DNA of 64,000 nucleotides from DATFNI01 sp963787205 (GCA_963787205.1 CAWBCD010000001.1:124001-188000); one strand, 5' to 3'; shown: positions 1 through 9,888, counted from the stretch's first letter. The notes: a model not told the origin generated them from the letters alone. Numbers and translations: made by a program.

Positions 1-590
1 CCGATGTAAGAAAAAATCAACGTATCAGTCTCCGAAGATATATCGAGCTGATAATGCCCGTTTGCATCCGTTGCAGTACCGGCTGAGGTTCCTTTAACAA
101 GCACGTTTACTCCGGGTAACGCATCCCCGCTTTTTGCATCTGTGACTTTACCTGACACACTAAACTGAATATCCTGAAAGACGTTTAAACTAAGTTTCGA
201 ATCCTTAGGATAAAGAACGTAGGTGTTTGTCCCGATTTTGGTATACCCCAGATTGAGACTGGTCAGTAGCTGGGCAAGCGCTTCTCCCGCCTTATCTTTC
301 GAAAGCGCTTCCGGGCTGGGTCCATACTTGCCCTTTATCGATTCGTCCTTGTAAAAGAACTGGACGTTGTATTTTCCCTGCAGATATTTCAGTATTCGTT
401 CAAGCGGAACAGTTGTTCTGACCGATCCTGACGAAACATCAGGCCTGGCGTCTATCGCAGAGCTGAACATTCGCATCGGACTGTTGTTGTTCTGCGCATT
501 CAGGCACTGAACCAATGGTTGTCCAACCCAAAATATTAATCCGATCAGCAAGACAGATCGGATTATACTGGTAACTCTATACTTCATCAT
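1..590 (-). CDS. SusC/FecA-like TonB-dependent receptor, N-terminal part (truncated by window edge)
   Basis: Reading from 590 down to the window edge gives an open frame of about 196 residues starting MMKYRVTSIIRS. A hydrophobic signal peptide is followed by a secretin/TonB short N-terminal (STN) domain at about residues 55-125, then a carboxypeptidase-regulatory-like domain with the motifs VSGKVTDAKSGDALPGVNV and TDANGHYQLD. That order is the standard front end of SusC/RagA outer-membrane receptors. An STN domain marks receptors that signal to an anti-sigma factor, and a FecR gene lies 30 bp upstream with a sigma factor before it. An AGGA Shine-Dalgarno sits just before the start; the ATG at 587 is an alternative. 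The plug and barrel lie outside the window, so the substrate cannot be read. A polysaccharide product is inferred from the nearby mannanase. Confidence 0.85.
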   Translation of the reverse strand, partial: MMKYRVTSIIRSVLLIGLIFWVGQPLVQCLNAQNNNSPMRMFSSAIDARPDVSSGSVRTTVPLERILKYLQGKYNVQFFYKDESIKGKYGPSPEALSKDKAGEALAQLLTSLNLGYTKIGTNTYVLYPKDSKLSLNVFQDIQFSVSGKVTDAKSGDALPGVNVLVKGTSAGTATDANGHYQLDISSETDTLIFSYI

Positions 591-620
591 ATTATGCTTC
601 CTGTCTTTGTCGTTGTTTTT

Positions 621-1706
621 TTATCCATTACCATTTTTCCCTGACTGATCTATATAGACTATTTTCCCATGTTGGTATACTGATGCTTTCAGGGCATTAC
701 TGAGCGCCTTTTTCAGAACATTGAGATTGTCATTATCCAATGAACCTGATAGGGTCTTATTCAATAAACGAGGGTTCGCTACCACGACTTTAACCCCATA
801 TGTATTTGTTATTCTTCTTATTATTTGCTGTAAAGGAGTATGATCACATACAAGCTTATTAGTTATCCAGGATGTGTAAAGGCTGGTAGAGACATGACTA
901 ACCTGCATACCTTCTTTACCTCTATGTAGAATTGCCAAATCGTTTGGATCCAAAAGATCTCCGGATCCATTATCATTCGAACTGTCGGCGTTGCTTTTTA
1001 CCCTTACGTGCCCCTCAACAAGGGCAACCAATGTCATTCCCGATCGCGAATTGACCGAAAATTCAGTTCCCAGATCCGTGATAATTCCATCCCGAGTGTG
1101 GATCCTTACCACTCTCTTTTTAAGACCTGTAAAATGAGGTATTGAGAAATATGCCTCTCCATTCAGCCAAATATCGATATTCCCATTTTGATCCGGATGT
1201 GAGGTAAACTTAAGGCTGGAGTTCGCATTTAGTATGATTCTCGATCCATCACTCAAACTAAGGGTACTCTTTTGTCCATAATCAGTCTGAAACTCCTGGA
1301 CCGAGGCTACTTTGTTTTCATCCTGAGTGTTGCTGTCGGTCCTGGTAAAAGAACCGTAGAAATAGATTAAACCGATTAAAATGGCAATACTTGCAGCAAT
1401 ACCTATATAGACTGGCGTTCTTCGTTTTTCATATCTGTTAAAACTCCAGAGTTCTTTTTCCTCTTCATACCGGTCTATCAAATGATGAAGATGCCTGAGT
1501 TCTGTTTTCGGATTGGGATATTCTGGTTCGTCAGCCGTTAATTTTTTTATGATTACTCTTGCTTCGGAGGCTAACTCAGAGTGGGCAGGATCCAGTTTTT
1601 CCCAGTTTTCCCATCGTTGGGATTCTTCTGCCTCTGCCTTGCCAATAATCCATCGTACGAATGAATCATCGTTTAAATATTGTTCCAGAATTTCGAAATT
1701 TGCCAT
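621..1706 (-). CDS. FecR-family anti-sigma factor / transmembrane sensor
   Basis: About 361 residues when started at the ATG at 1706 (MANFEILEQYL); a GTG at 1757 would add a hydrophobic 17-residue extension that looks spurious. An N-terminal cytoplasmic part of about 95 residues carries the sigma-binding region. One membrane segment follows (YIGIAASIAILIGLIYF), then the periplasmic FecR domain (FQTDYGQKSTLSLSDGSRI) and a C-terminal DUF4974-like region that resembles an STN fold. In this family the protein holds the ECF sigma factor inactive until the partner receptor is loaded with substrate. The order sigma factor, FecR, SusC on one strand is the classic arrangement. No strong ribosome-binding site is visible before the chosen start. 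Confidence 0.85.
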   Translation of the reverse strand: MANFEILEQYLNDDSFVRWIIGKAEAEESQRWENWEKLDPAHSELASEARVIIKKLTADEPEYPNPKTELRHLHHLIDRYEEEKELWSFNRYEKRRTPVYIGIAASIAILIGLIYFYGSFTRTDSNTQDENKVASVQEFQTDYGQKSTLSLSDGSRIILNANSSLKFTSHPDQNGNIDIWLNGEAYFSIPHFTGLKKRVVRIHTRDGIITDLGTEFSVNSRSGMTLVALVEGHVRVKSNADSSNDNGSGDLLDPNDLAILHRGKEGMQVSHVSTSLYTSWITNKLVCDHTPLQQIIRRITNTYGVKVVVANPRLLNKTLSGSLDNDNLNVLKKALSNALKASVYQHGKIVYIDQSGKNGNG

Positions 1707-1878
1707 TGTTATCGTTATCAATAGAATACCTAGACCACACACCTTCAGGGTGATCACTTTCTTACTGAGACAATGCCAAATCGTGTCTATACCGGGTTGC
1801 TCTGAAAAAAGAATGGATTTCTCGTACGAGATCAGACAATAGTGTTATCTGGTGAGATGCGTATCGGGATGTGAACGA

Positions 1879-2469
1879 TTAGGAAACAGTCTGACGCAAT
1901 TTGATTAATGCTTCATGGGTAATATTGCACACGCGCTGATAACTCAGTCCCGTCATTTCTGAAATTTCCTTATTGCTATATCCCTCATAAAATTTCAGAA
2001 AAACGACCTCTTGCTGCCTTTCAGTCAATTCCAGCAGCGATTCATTCAGAGCATTTTGCTTCTCTTTTACTATTTCGGAGTGAATGATCGTTTCATCGAT
2101 TCCCGAAATATTTTGATACAACAGGTCGGCATATTCTCTGTTTCGTTTCTCACGGGAATCATACTGTCTCAATTGATGAATCAGTATTCGGCGAAGGGAT
2201 ACGATTAAATACTTTTTTACATAAACGACTTCTTCCAAAATACCCCGCTTTTTCCAGAGCCTGAAAAAAAGGTCCTGAATACTGTCGCGTACTGCTTCTT
2301 CGCATGGATTGATTTTAAAACCGTAGCGATAAAGATCTCCATAATACTTCAAAAAAATATCTGAAATCGCTTCTTTATCCCCCGATAAAAAATCGTGCCA
2401 GAGCTCTTCATCCTCATGCCTGCTTTTACCAGCTAATATGCCTGTAAGAAAAAGGAATAACACAAACAC
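1879..2469 (-). CDS. ECF RNA polymerase sigma factor (FecI/RpoE-like)
   Basis: 196 residues with both ECF landmarks: region 2 (AISDIFLKYYGDLYRYGF, then DSIQDLFFRLWKKR) and region 4 with a helix-turn-helix (ERQQEVVFLKFYEGYSNKEI, then GLSYQRVCNITHEAL). It should direct RNA polymerase to the downstream receptor operon and be controlled by the adjacent FecR. The start is uncertain: the open frame begins with GTG at 2469, a second GTG lies at 2463, and there is no in-frame ATG before the conserved region. The first dozen residues are hydrophobic and may not be translated. The 172-bp gap to FecR holds no recognisable gene. Confidence 0.85.
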   Translation of the reverse strand: MFVLFLFLTGILAGKSRHEDEELWHDFLSGDKEAISDIFLKYYGDLYRYGFKINPCEEAVRDSIQDLFFRLWKKRGILEEVVYVKKYLIVSLRRILIHQLRQYDSREKRNREYADLLYQNISGIDETIIHSEIVKEKQNALNESLLELTERQQEVVFLKFYEGYSNKEISEMTGLSYQRVCNITHEALIKLRQTVS

Positions 2470-2664
2470 GAACCCTTTAAAAGTGTACTTTTTACATTTA
2501 TTAATTGTAAATAAAATCAGGATTAATACAAAATTAAAATAGTCACAATCCTCCCGCAGAAGAGATTAAAAACCGAACCTGACCTCTCGCGTCACTGACT
2601 TTTCGGTTAGCTAATATGTTATTCGGCTGAATTTATGACTTTAAATAGGTTGAAAACTCCCCCT

Positions 2665-3996
2665 TCATTCAAGCGTCTTTGCTTCTTTCCTGATGGTATC
2701 AAGTGTCGCTGTGTCGGTATTGAAAACCGAGTTTAATCCTTGAGGTTCCTGTGGCGGGTCACCGGTGAAGTCTGTTCCGGCCCTCCACATGTAATCGGGA
2801 GTATGTGCTCTGCCCTCACCGCCCCAGGCCCAGAAATTGGCGCCCACCAACGGAGAGCCATGCGCAGCTTTTGTTACAAGCGTATCAAATACAAGCCCGT
2901 AATATTTATCACGATAGGTCGTCGGTGAAGAGGGATCATAGTTTTCATTGTCCCGCGGTAGTCCAAACTCTTCCAGCACCAGTGGCTTGTTCAGCTTTTT
3001 GGCGATCGCGATGTGTTCATCCAAATAGCTGAACGTTTTTTGAACAGCCGGTTTAAACATTGTCGATGCGCTGTCGGCTTTATACCAGCTCCAGTTTTTG
3101 GGCCAGATATGAATAGTGATATAGTCAATGGATGCCGGTTGCTGCTCCCTCACAAAAATATCTTTTTTAAGCAATGTACCCGCCGTTCCTTCGCTCCCGG
3201 TGGTAACCAACTGGTTAGGTGCCAGGCTATGGATAAAGTCAGCCGTATTCTTTACCCAGTTGTAAAAGTAAGGCAACAGTGTTGTATCCTTGATCGAGTT
3301 GGGGTTTGGTCGGGGTTCATTCGCCAGTTCCCAGGCCATGATGGTGGGATCATCCTTATATGGCATGCCTGTTATCGAATTCGTTCGGGCAATGACATAC
3401 CTGAGATATCTCCGATACATGCTGTTCGCCAGACTATCCTGGTAGAAACTGGCCGAATAGGCCATGAAGCCGTTCCAGTCCCCGGTTTTGATGGGATCGG
3501 GTATGGTTTTACCGGTGCTCCAGTTCACGTATTGCGACATCCCCCCGGACCATGTCCAAAAATCATTCATCACCATGATGGCATGCATGTTTCGTTTTCC
3601 CATCTCGGTGAGCAAGTAATCCAATCCGTTGAATAATGTGTCGTTGTATACACCCGGAGCATCCTGGAAAGACGGTGTCACAGACCGATCAATCGTCGAT
3701 TTTTCCGAAGATGCCATGATCCTCAAATTGACAATACCATCCTTTTTCATCTGATCGAGTTCCCTCTTCAGACGTTCCTTACTTCCCGGAATAATACCGG
3801 CACCCAGCCAGGCGCCCTGCCAGAAATTGGCGCCAATGTAACGATAGGGTTTATTTCCGATCATGAAATGATCTCCAACAACACGAACAAATTCCTTCTT
3901 AGATCCCTGATTTTCCCTTTGACATGCGTTCATACCTGCAAGAGGCAGGGTCATTAACAGAATGAGAACCATTGGTTTGAAGAATACGTCCCTCAT
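2665..3996 (-). CDS. GH5-family glycoside hydrolase, endo-beta-mannanase-like lipoprotein
   Basis: 443 residues with a signal peptide ending in a plausible lipobox (GMNAC), so probably surface or periplasmic and lipid-anchored. The (beta/alpha)8 landmarks of family 5 are present: the acid/base glutamate in WELANEPRP (about residue 227) and the nucleophile in VLEEFGLP (about residue 343). The loop sequence around IAWELANEP and the overall length fit subfamily 7 endo-1,4-beta-mannosidases. It would cut mannan-type polysaccharides into oligomers for the nearby SusC-type receptor. Same strand as the sigma/FecR/SusC genes but separated by 195 bp. Fold and catalytic residues are secure; substrate specificity is inference. 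Confidence 0.85.
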   Translation of the reverse strand: MRDVFFKPMVLILLMTLPLAGMNACQRENQGSKKEFVRVVGDHFMIGNKPYRYIGANFWQGAWLGAGIIPGSKERLKRELDQMKKDGIVNLRIMASSEKSTIDRSVTPSFQDAPGVYNDTLFNGLDYLLTEMGKRNMHAIMVMNDFWTWSGGMSQYVNWSTGKTIPDPIKTGDWNGFMAYSASFYQDSLANSMYRRYLRYVIARTNSITGMPYKDDPTIMAWELANEPRPNPNSIKDTTLLPYFYNWVKNTADFIHSLAPNQLVTTGSEGTAGTLLKKDIFVREQQPASIDYITIHIWPKNWSWYKADSASTMFKPAVQKTFSYLDEHIAIAKKLNKPLVLEEFGLPRDNENYDPSSPTTYRDKYYGLVFDTLVTKAAHGSPLVGANFWAWGGEGRAHTPDYMWRAGTDFTGDPPQEPQGLNSVFNTDTATLDTIRKEAKTLE

Positions 3997-4037
3997 AATT
4001 AGATATTTTTATGGATTTTGGAGAGGAATTTTCGTTT

Positions 4038-4073
4038 CCGGAATAATTATTCTAATAAATTGATTTATTCCGG
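4038..4073. promoter_or_regulatory. Inverted repeat upstream of the GH5 gene
   Basis: Arms CCGGAATAA (4038-4046) and TTATTCCGG (4065-4073) match perfectly around an AT-rich 18-bp centre. The element lies 42-77 bp before the GH5 start codon, where an operator or promoter could sit. No known regulator site is recognised, so function is open. Confidence 0.3.
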
Positions 4074-4167
4074 TTATTACAACACTAAGTTTTATACCAA
4101 TTTCAACCAGGATCGAATTTGATGGGATATATCCCGAGAGATCTTACATTATATTCAGACCGGCTTC

Positions 4168-5181
4168 TCACACATGCTTTTTCAAGGATTCCCAGAGTTC
4201 ACGATTTACCGGAACCCCATTCTTCAGGTTTTCCTCGCGTGATAACAGAGATCTTTCTCCGGGATAATAAATATTACCCCCTCCCTCAGTTTTCGATTTG
4301 TGAAAATCGGCAATAATAGGGTCAACGATCTTCGATAGCACGTTCTTGTCGCCGGCATACCCCGCTTTAAATGCAATGAAGACCTGCGAAAGACCGTATT
4401 CCGTTTCCTGTTCTCCGATTTCACGAGTGGATCGCCCTTCCGATAAAACAGATGCCAGGAGATCAAGGACCAAAGCCAGTCCGCTCCCTTTCCACAATCC
4501 GGCCGGCAGAGGTCGCTGGGATGTGATGATCTCATCCGGATCATTTGTCAGATTTCCTTCAAGGTCAAATCCGCCTGCACGAGTAAGTTTCTCTCCATTC
4601 CTTGATTTGACCTCAAGTGTACCATAGGCATACTGTGTCATTGCCATATCCAATACCACTGGACCATCTTTCTGCGGAATTGCTATGATTAACGGGTTGT
4701 TACCCAACCGTGATTCCGTGCTTCCCCACCCCGGCATATTCGGTTTGGTATTGGACCAACAGATGAACGGATGTCCTTTCTCCGCCGCATGCCAGCCGTA
4801 CGTGCCTCCACGCATCCAGTGATTCGAATTTTTCAGAGCCACACAGCCAATGCCAAACTTATCCGAAAGCTCAATGGCACGATCGGTGCATATGATCGCA
4901 TTAAGTGGTCCTGACCCAAGGTTTCCGTCCCATTGCTCAATGGCCTGAAAACTCTTCATCTTCTCAGGCGAGGCATCGGGTTTCACAACGCCTTGTTCGA
5001 TGCTGTCCAGGAAACTCTGAAACCTGTTTATCCCGTGCGAGTCCTTCCCCATCAGGCTGTTTTCTGCAAAAATGTAAGCCAGTTGTTCCGATCTCTTCGA
5101 ATCAAATCCCCGTTTCTGCAGTATGGCTCTAAGAACCGATTGCATCTCATCGAACCCGACTCGTATCGCTAATTCTGTCAT
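4168..5181 (-). CDS. YiaK-like 3-dehydro-L-gulonate 2-dehydrogenase (LDH2/MDH2 family)
   Basis: 337 residues of the LDH2/MDH2 NAD(P)-dependent oxidoreductase fold. The catalytic histidine lies in GKDSHGINRF (His49). The segment SNHWMRGGTYGWHAAEKG and the later LPAGLWKGSGLALVLD match the pattern I know from E. coli YiaK, which reduces 2,3-diketo-L-gulonate in L-ascorbate/L-xylulose-type catabolism. The start sits 7 bp after the stop of the Gfo/Idh gene on the same strand, so the two are almost certainly cotranscribed. Together they suggest processing of a uronate or ketogulonate-type sugar acid. The family is secure; the exact substrate is inferred. Confidence 0.8.
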   Translation of the reverse strand: MTELAIRVGFDEMQSVLRAILQKRGFDSKRSEQLAYIFAENSLMGKDSHGINRFQSFLDSIEQGVVKPDASPEKMKSFQAIEQWDGNLGSGPLNAIICTDRAIELSDKFGIGCVALKNSNHWMRGGTYGWHAAEKGHPFICWSNTKPNMPGWGSTESRLGNNPLIIAIPQKDGPVVLDMAMTQYAYGTLEVKSRNGEKLTRAGGFDLEGNLTNDPDEIITSQRPLPAGLWKGSGLALVLDLLASVLSEGRSTREIGEQETEYGLSQVFIAFKAGYAGDKNVLSKIVDPIIADFHKSKTEGGGNIYYPGERSLLSREENLKNGVPVNRELWESLKKHV

Positions 5182-5188
5182 TACAATA

Positions 5189-6189
5189 TCAACTTATATT
5201 ATTGGAATAGACCCCGAGTATGATTTCCGTCGCCAGACGGGCCGATTCACCCGTTACGCAGGGATCCCGATCTTCACGGACGGCAGCTACAAAATCAGAA
5301 ATGATCGCCTCATGACCGGAGGTATCCTCAACCGACGCACTGCTGGCACCACTGTGAATTTTACCACCGGGCACTCTGCTTGGATTCTCCATACCTCAAT
5401 AGCCCACGTAGTTATGATATCGTTCTCCATAATGACCGTACCCTTCTCACTGATGATCTCGAGCCGGGCATCAAAACCGGGTTTTGCAACCGTTGAGGCG
5501 ATCATGGTTCCAATCATGCCGTCCCGATGTCGTAAGATGGCAGCGCCGTGGTCCTCCGTTTCAATATCATGGGCAAAGGTTCCGTAACAGCTTACGATAC
5601 GCTCAGGCTTCCCAAAAAACCATCCGTACAGATCCACCTGGTGAGCGGCCTGCTGCATAAAAGGGCCGCCGCCGTCCATCTCCCATGTTCCACGGTAGGC
5701 ACCGCTCTTGTAATAAGCATCATCGCGGTAATTTTTGACTGTTACGTCGGCAGCGTAAATACGACCAAGTTTCTGTTCTTCCAATAACCGCTTCATCACC
5801 TGGTTATCCGGACTCATCCGGCGCTGGTAGGAGACTCCCAGCTTCACATTGTTCTCTTTACAGGTTGAAATCATTTCATCGATTTCAGGAAGTGAGATGC
5901 CGATCGACTTCTCGGTCAACACATGCTTCCCCAATTTAGCGGCTTCAATAACGCCGGTGTGGTGCATTCCATTTGGTGTACAGAGTATCACTCCGTCAAA
6001 TTCACTTTTTATCTCAGAGAAATTTTCATCGACATCAACAACCACATCCTCCGGCAACCACCCTGGTTTTCTGCCGCTTCTCGATATAAATCCTACAATG
6101 TCAATCCCCGACAATTTTTTGACAGCATTCCAGTAGGTTCTGCTGATATTCCCGGTGCCTGTTATAACAAATCTGAAAGTCGAACTCAT
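5189..6189 (-). pseudogene. Gfo/Idh/MocA-family oxidoreductase, interrupted by a one-base frameshift
   Basis: The N-terminal Rossmann part begins MSSTFRFVITGTGNISRTYW and continues with the family signature GKHVLTEKSIG and the C-terminal-domain segment GGGPFMQQAAHQVDLYGWFF. The frame runs open to 5287, but its last 35 or so residues are unlike the family. A second frame starting near 5392 supplies the natural end: MENPSRVPGG, then HEAIISDFVAAVREDRDP and LATEIILGVYSNN. Inserting one base near 5391-5396 joins them into a 333-residue protein, the usual length for the family. The break lies in ATTGAGGT. It may be a true mutation or an assembly error. The family carries out NAD(P)-dependent oxidation of sugars and inositols; cotranscription with the YiaK-like gene supports a sugar-acid pathway. 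Confidence 0.8.
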
Positions 6190-6217
6190 TAGTACTGATT
6201 TTACTTTATTCTATTAA

Positions 6218-6445
6218 TTACTGATCCCTGGCTTTATAATATATGAACTGATTTTTTGCAATATGATCTGATAAACCAACTACGAACCTTTCCCTTTTTA
6301 ACCTTGGGGCCGACAGAGCATTCATATCAACCAGGTACTTTTCTCCGGTTAACCGTTGCGGTAACAAAACTAACGGAGAATAATCAAATAACCCAATCTT
6401 TCCGGAATATCCCGGTAACATGAGCTCTGTTCCAGGAGTCAGCAT
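6218..6445 (-). CDS. Possible small hypothetical protein or gene remnant
   Basis: An ATG-started frame of 75 residues (ending IYYKARDQ) lies between the Gfo/Idh gene and the divergent sensor kinase. I do not recognise it. Composition is protein-like with many charged residues in the second half and no membrane segment. It has no clear Shine-Dalgarno. It could be the decayed end of a longer gene or chance. Listed because it is the only open frame in the gap. Confidence 0.22.
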   Translation of the reverse strand: MLTPGTELMLPGYSGKIGLFDYSPLVLLPQRLTGEKYLVDMNALSAPRLKRERFVVGLSDHIAKNQFIYYKARDQ

Positions 6446-6532
6446 GGATGATTAGCGTGACGTCTTTTCATTTTATTATATTACAGGCGAGGATATAGAC
6501 AGCATCTTTCCACACATGGTAAATAGGTGTGT

Positions 6533-9500
6533 ATGAATAAATGGAGAAGCAAGCTTCGGAGGGGATTCTTTTTAACTTGTTTGGGGATTGTTGTATATCC
6601 GCTTATCCTCACTGCGCAAAGTCTGTCGCCTGCCAAATCCCTGACCCAGTTTGATCTTGTTCCCTATCAGACACGGGACGGTCTTCCACAAAACAGCGTC
6701 ACCACCCTGCTACAGGATAAGCGTGGTTATCTCTGGGTCGGCACATACAATGGGCTGGCCCGGTTCGACGGACTGCGTTTCGAATCTTTCAGTGATCCGG
6801 CTGGCCTTCTCAACAACAGCTACATTTACTCACTCATTGAGGATCAAGACAGCACCATCTGGATAGGAACTGTAAATAAGGGGTTGTTCCGCATGAAAAA
6901 TGGACGGATCAGTCGCTATACCAAATTCAGAAGCCTGATGTCAGACGACATCAAATGCCTGACCATTGGCTTATCAGGCGACCTCTGGATTGGAACTTAT
7001 GGCGACGGATTGCTGCGAATACATAATGACTCACTCAAACATTACTACTCTCTGGATGGAATCCAGACTTTATATATCGATGCTTTACTGTGCGACAGCA
7101 AGGGTAACATCTGGGTAGGTTCGCGCGGAAGTGGCCTCTATAAATTCGATAGTGATCATTTTGACTATTACGGAGCACGAAACGGCTTAACCAGCAATCA
7201 TATACGAGATATCAAAGAAGATCAAAAAGGGAGATTGTGGGTTGGCACTTCCGGTGATGGCCTATACGTTTTGACTGATGATCATGTACGGAAATTCACA
7301 ACGGCTGATGGTCTTACGAGTAACGCTTTTAATGCACTAACCATAGATGAAGCGGGCACTGTGTGGATTGGGACACAGGGCAACGGACTGGATCGCTATT
7401 CAGACCATAAATTCAGCAGCATAACGACTCGCGACGGGCTGACAAATGACGTGATTGGCACTTTGCTTGTTGACCGCAGCGGCAACCTGTGGATCGGCAC
7501 CCTTGGTGGTGGTCTGCTTGAGATGAGGAAAGGCAAATTTACAACTTACACTACCGTTGAAGGCTTATCCAACAATAACATATGGACTATTTATGAAGAT
7601 TCTGATCATCGCGTATGGATTGGCACTAACGGCGGCGGTGTTGATGTCCTGAAAAATGGAAAAATCGTCAGGTACATCACTACAAGAGATGGACTTAGCA
7701 ATAATTTTGTCCGGTCAATCTATGGCGACAGTAAAGGTAATATCTGGGTTAGTACCTATGGTGGGCTAAACCGTATTCATGGCAATAAAATCACAAACTA
7801 CACCACCAAAGATGGTCTTTCCGACAATATTGTTCTCAGTCTTTACGAAGACAGTCGCAGTAATCTGTGGATAGGTACAAGCGGTGGTGGACTCGATCGG
7901 TTTGACCACGGATCTTTTACACACTTAACCGTAGCCGATGGTCTGACAAACAACTATATCCGGGCTATCCAGGAGGATAACGAGCACCGACTTTGGCTCG
8001 GAACAGGCGGAGGCGGAATCTGCATTGTTAGAAACGGGAAAGTCATAAAAACAATAACTAAAGAAGACGGCCTTCCCAGTGATGTCGTGGTATCATTCCA
8101 TGAGGACGAAAATCATGTAATGTGGGTGGGCACACATGGCGGCGGACTTGTTCGCATTAAAAACGATTCAATAGCGGTCATACAGATGAAGGACGGCTTA
8201 CCTGACAATGTGATATTCACCATTTTCGAGGATCATGAACACCGGTTTTGGATGAGTTCCAACAAGGGAATTTTCTCCATTTCACGTGATTCCCTGAATC
8301 AGTTTGCAGACGGACAAATTGGCGCCGTGCATCCCCGGCTCTATGACACGTATGACGGCCTGAAGAGTACGGAATGCAATGGATCTAATCAGCCGGCCGG
8401 ATGGCAGTCTGAAGATGGATCCATATGGTTCCCTACCGTTTACGGGGCTGCTCAAATCAAGCCAGCCGATATCGGTAATATATCTGCAAAATCCCCGGTA
8501 TATATTGATAGGGTTATTGCAGACCGGAATTCAGTACTGGGTAGCCATGCTGACACGTTGCAGGCTGAAATTCATGATGTTGAGTTCCATTATACCTCTC
8601 CTAACCTTTCAGCGGCTGAGAAAGTCAGATACAAATACCGCCTAGTAGGTTACGACCATGACTGGATAAATGCCGGTAATAGGCGTGTTGCGTTCTATAC
8701 AAACCTGCCCTATGGCCAGTATACCTTTCAGGTCCTTGCCCGAAATCATGAGGGGATCTGGAGTGCTCTTCCTGCAAGTTACCAATTATTTATTCCCACC
8801 CCATTTTATCTGACCACATGGGCTTATGGCAGTTATATGTTCCTCCTTTTTGGAGTTTTATATGGATTTATGATTTATCAAAACAAACAGACCAGAAAAA
8901 AGGAACAGCAGAGATTCCTCAATGAACAGCTGCGGACCAGGGCACAGCAGGAACATTTGCGTCGGGTGGCGTCCGAAGCGAGAATGAGAGAAAAAGAACG
9001 GGAACTAGAGCTACAGACCAAAGAAAAAGAGATCGAGATTGAGAGGAGGCATCGCGAGATTGAGAGGGAGGTATCGCGTGCCTTTGCACAGGGGGTTGAA
9101 GGAGAAAGAAACCGCATTGCTCTCGAACTTCATGACGAGATTCTTGGTATCCTCAGCCGCATCATGCGATCGGCTCAATCACGTATACGCCATGCGAAAC
9201 AAAACGGGCAATCCAATGATGAATTTATTGAACAGGTTCAGGATTTATTGCCCGAAATGGATCAGCTCGGTCAGGAAATACGCACCATAATGGATGACAT
9301 GCGTCCGGCAGCCCTCGATTTTTTCAGTCTTACCGAATCTCTGGAAGACATGCTCAATAAACATTCCGGCTCAGCCGATTATCCAATGCGGTACGATATT
9401 AAATCGGAGATCGAATCGACAGGACTTGATCAGTTTGCCAGGGTAACCGTTTACAGGATAATGCAGGAAGCTATCGGCAATTCGGTAGAACATGGCAAAC

Positions 9501-9769
9501 CATCGTTTATCAAACTTCACATTCATAAAGAAAATCAGCAACTCATCTTTGAATTACGGGATGATGGTACCGGCTTTGACATCTCGGAAGCTTTTAACCG
9601 GATAAAAAGCCGGACCGACAAAGGAGGTCACGGACTCATGAATATGATTTACCGTGCCAGTACGATATCGGCTGATATCACATGGTTACCCGCAGAACCT
9701 CACGGCACGATCATGAAGCTGACAATCCCACTCATTAGCAGCAATATTCATCACCAGACAAATATTTGA
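6533..9769 (+). CDS. Two-component propeller sensor histidine kinase (Reg_prop, Y_Y_Y, HisKA_3, HATPase)
   Basis: About 1078 residues from the ATG at 6533 (a GTG at 6527 is also in frame). A signal peptide precedes roughly a dozen WIGT/GGL-type repeats (such as LWIGTSGGGLDRF) that build the two periplasmic beta-propellers found in hybrid sensors. A Y_Y_Y domain follows (YKYRLVGYDHDWINAG), then one membrane segment near residue 770, a long charged coiled coil, and a HisKA_3 dimerisation domain (NRIALELHDEILGILSRI, phospho-His about residue 867). The ATPase domain ends the protein (QEAIGNSVEHGKPSF, then DDGTGFD). Unlike classical hybrid systems it has no receiver or AraC domain, and no LuxR-type response regulator lies next to it. 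It is divergent from the sugar genes and probably senses an oligosaccharide. Confidence 0.88.
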   Translation: MNKWRSKLRRGFFLTCLGIVVYPLILTAQSLSPAKSLTQFDLVPYQTRDGLPQNSVTTLLQDKRGYLWVGTYNGLARFDGLRFESFSDPAGLLNNSYIYSLIEDQDSTIWIGTVNKGLFRMKNGRISRYTKFRSLMSDDIKCLTIGLSGDLWIGTYGDGLLRIHNDSLKHYYSLDGIQTLYIDALLCDSKGNIWVGSRGSGLYKFDSDHFDYYGARNGLTSNHIRDIKEDQKGRLWVGTSGDGLYVLTDDHVRKFTTADGLTSNAFNALTIDEAGTVWIGTQGNGLDRYSDHKFSSITTRDGLTNDVIGTLLVDRSGNLWIGTLGGGLLEMRKGKFTTYTTVEGLSNNNIWTIYEDSDHRVWIGTNGGGVDVLKNGKIVRYITTRDGLSNNFVRSIYGDSKGNIWVSTYGGLNRIHGNKITNYTTKDGLSDNIVLSLYEDSRSNLWIGTSGGGLDRFDHGSFTHLTVADGLTNNYIRAIQEDNEHRLWLGTGGGGICIVRNGKVIKTITKEDGLPSDVVVSFHEDENHVMWVGTHGGGLVRIKNDSIAVIQMKDGLPDNVIFTIFEDHEHRFWMSSNKGIFSISRDSLNQFADGQIGAVHPRLYDTYDGLKSTECNGSNQPAGWQSEDGSIWFPTVYGAAQIKPADIGNISAKSPVYIDRVIADRNSVLGSHADTLQAEIHDVEFHYTSPNLSAAEKVRYKYRLVGYDHDWINAGNRRVAFYTNLPYGQYTFQVLARNHEGIWSALPASYQLFIPTPFYLTTWAYGSYMFLLFGVLYGFMIYQNKQTRKKEQQRFLNEQLRTRAQQEHLRRVASEARMREKERELELQTKEKEIEIERRHREIEREVSRAFAQGVEGERNRIALELHDEILGILSRIMRSAQSRIRHAKQNGQSNDEFIEQVQDLLPEMDQLGQEIRTIMDDMRPAALDFFSLTESLEDMLNKHSGSADYPMRYDIKSEIESTGLDQFARVTVYRIMQEAIGNSVEHGKPSFIKLHIHKENQQLIFELRDDGTGFDISEAFNRIKSRTDKGGHGLMNMIYRASTISADITWLPAEPHGTIMKLTIPLISSNIHHQTNI

Positions 9770-9827
9770 TGGGACTCTCAGAGGACAAGATCAAGTGAAT
9801 CAGAATCATGTAAAGGCATCTAAAAAG

Positions 9828-9861
9828 AAAAGGCCTGAACCGGTAACGATTCAGGCCTTTT
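9828..9861. terminator. Bidirectional intrinsic terminator between sensor kinase and glnN
   Basis: A perfect 12-bp stem (AAAAGGCCTGAA / TTCAGGCCTTTT) around a 10-base loop, A-rich on one side and T-rich on the other. It lies between the 3' ends of two converging genes and can serve both. Confidence 0.85.
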
Positions 9862-9888
9862 GCAATGAACAAATCTATCCTTATTTCA

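Noticed and set aside
1513..1842. Plus-strand open frame opposite FecR
   Set aside because: It lies antisense to a well-supported FecR gene and has no Shine-Dalgarno or recognisable family.
4119..4316. 65-residue plus-strand frame over the end of the YiaK-like gene
   Set aside because: Antisense shadow of a conserved gene with no start signal.
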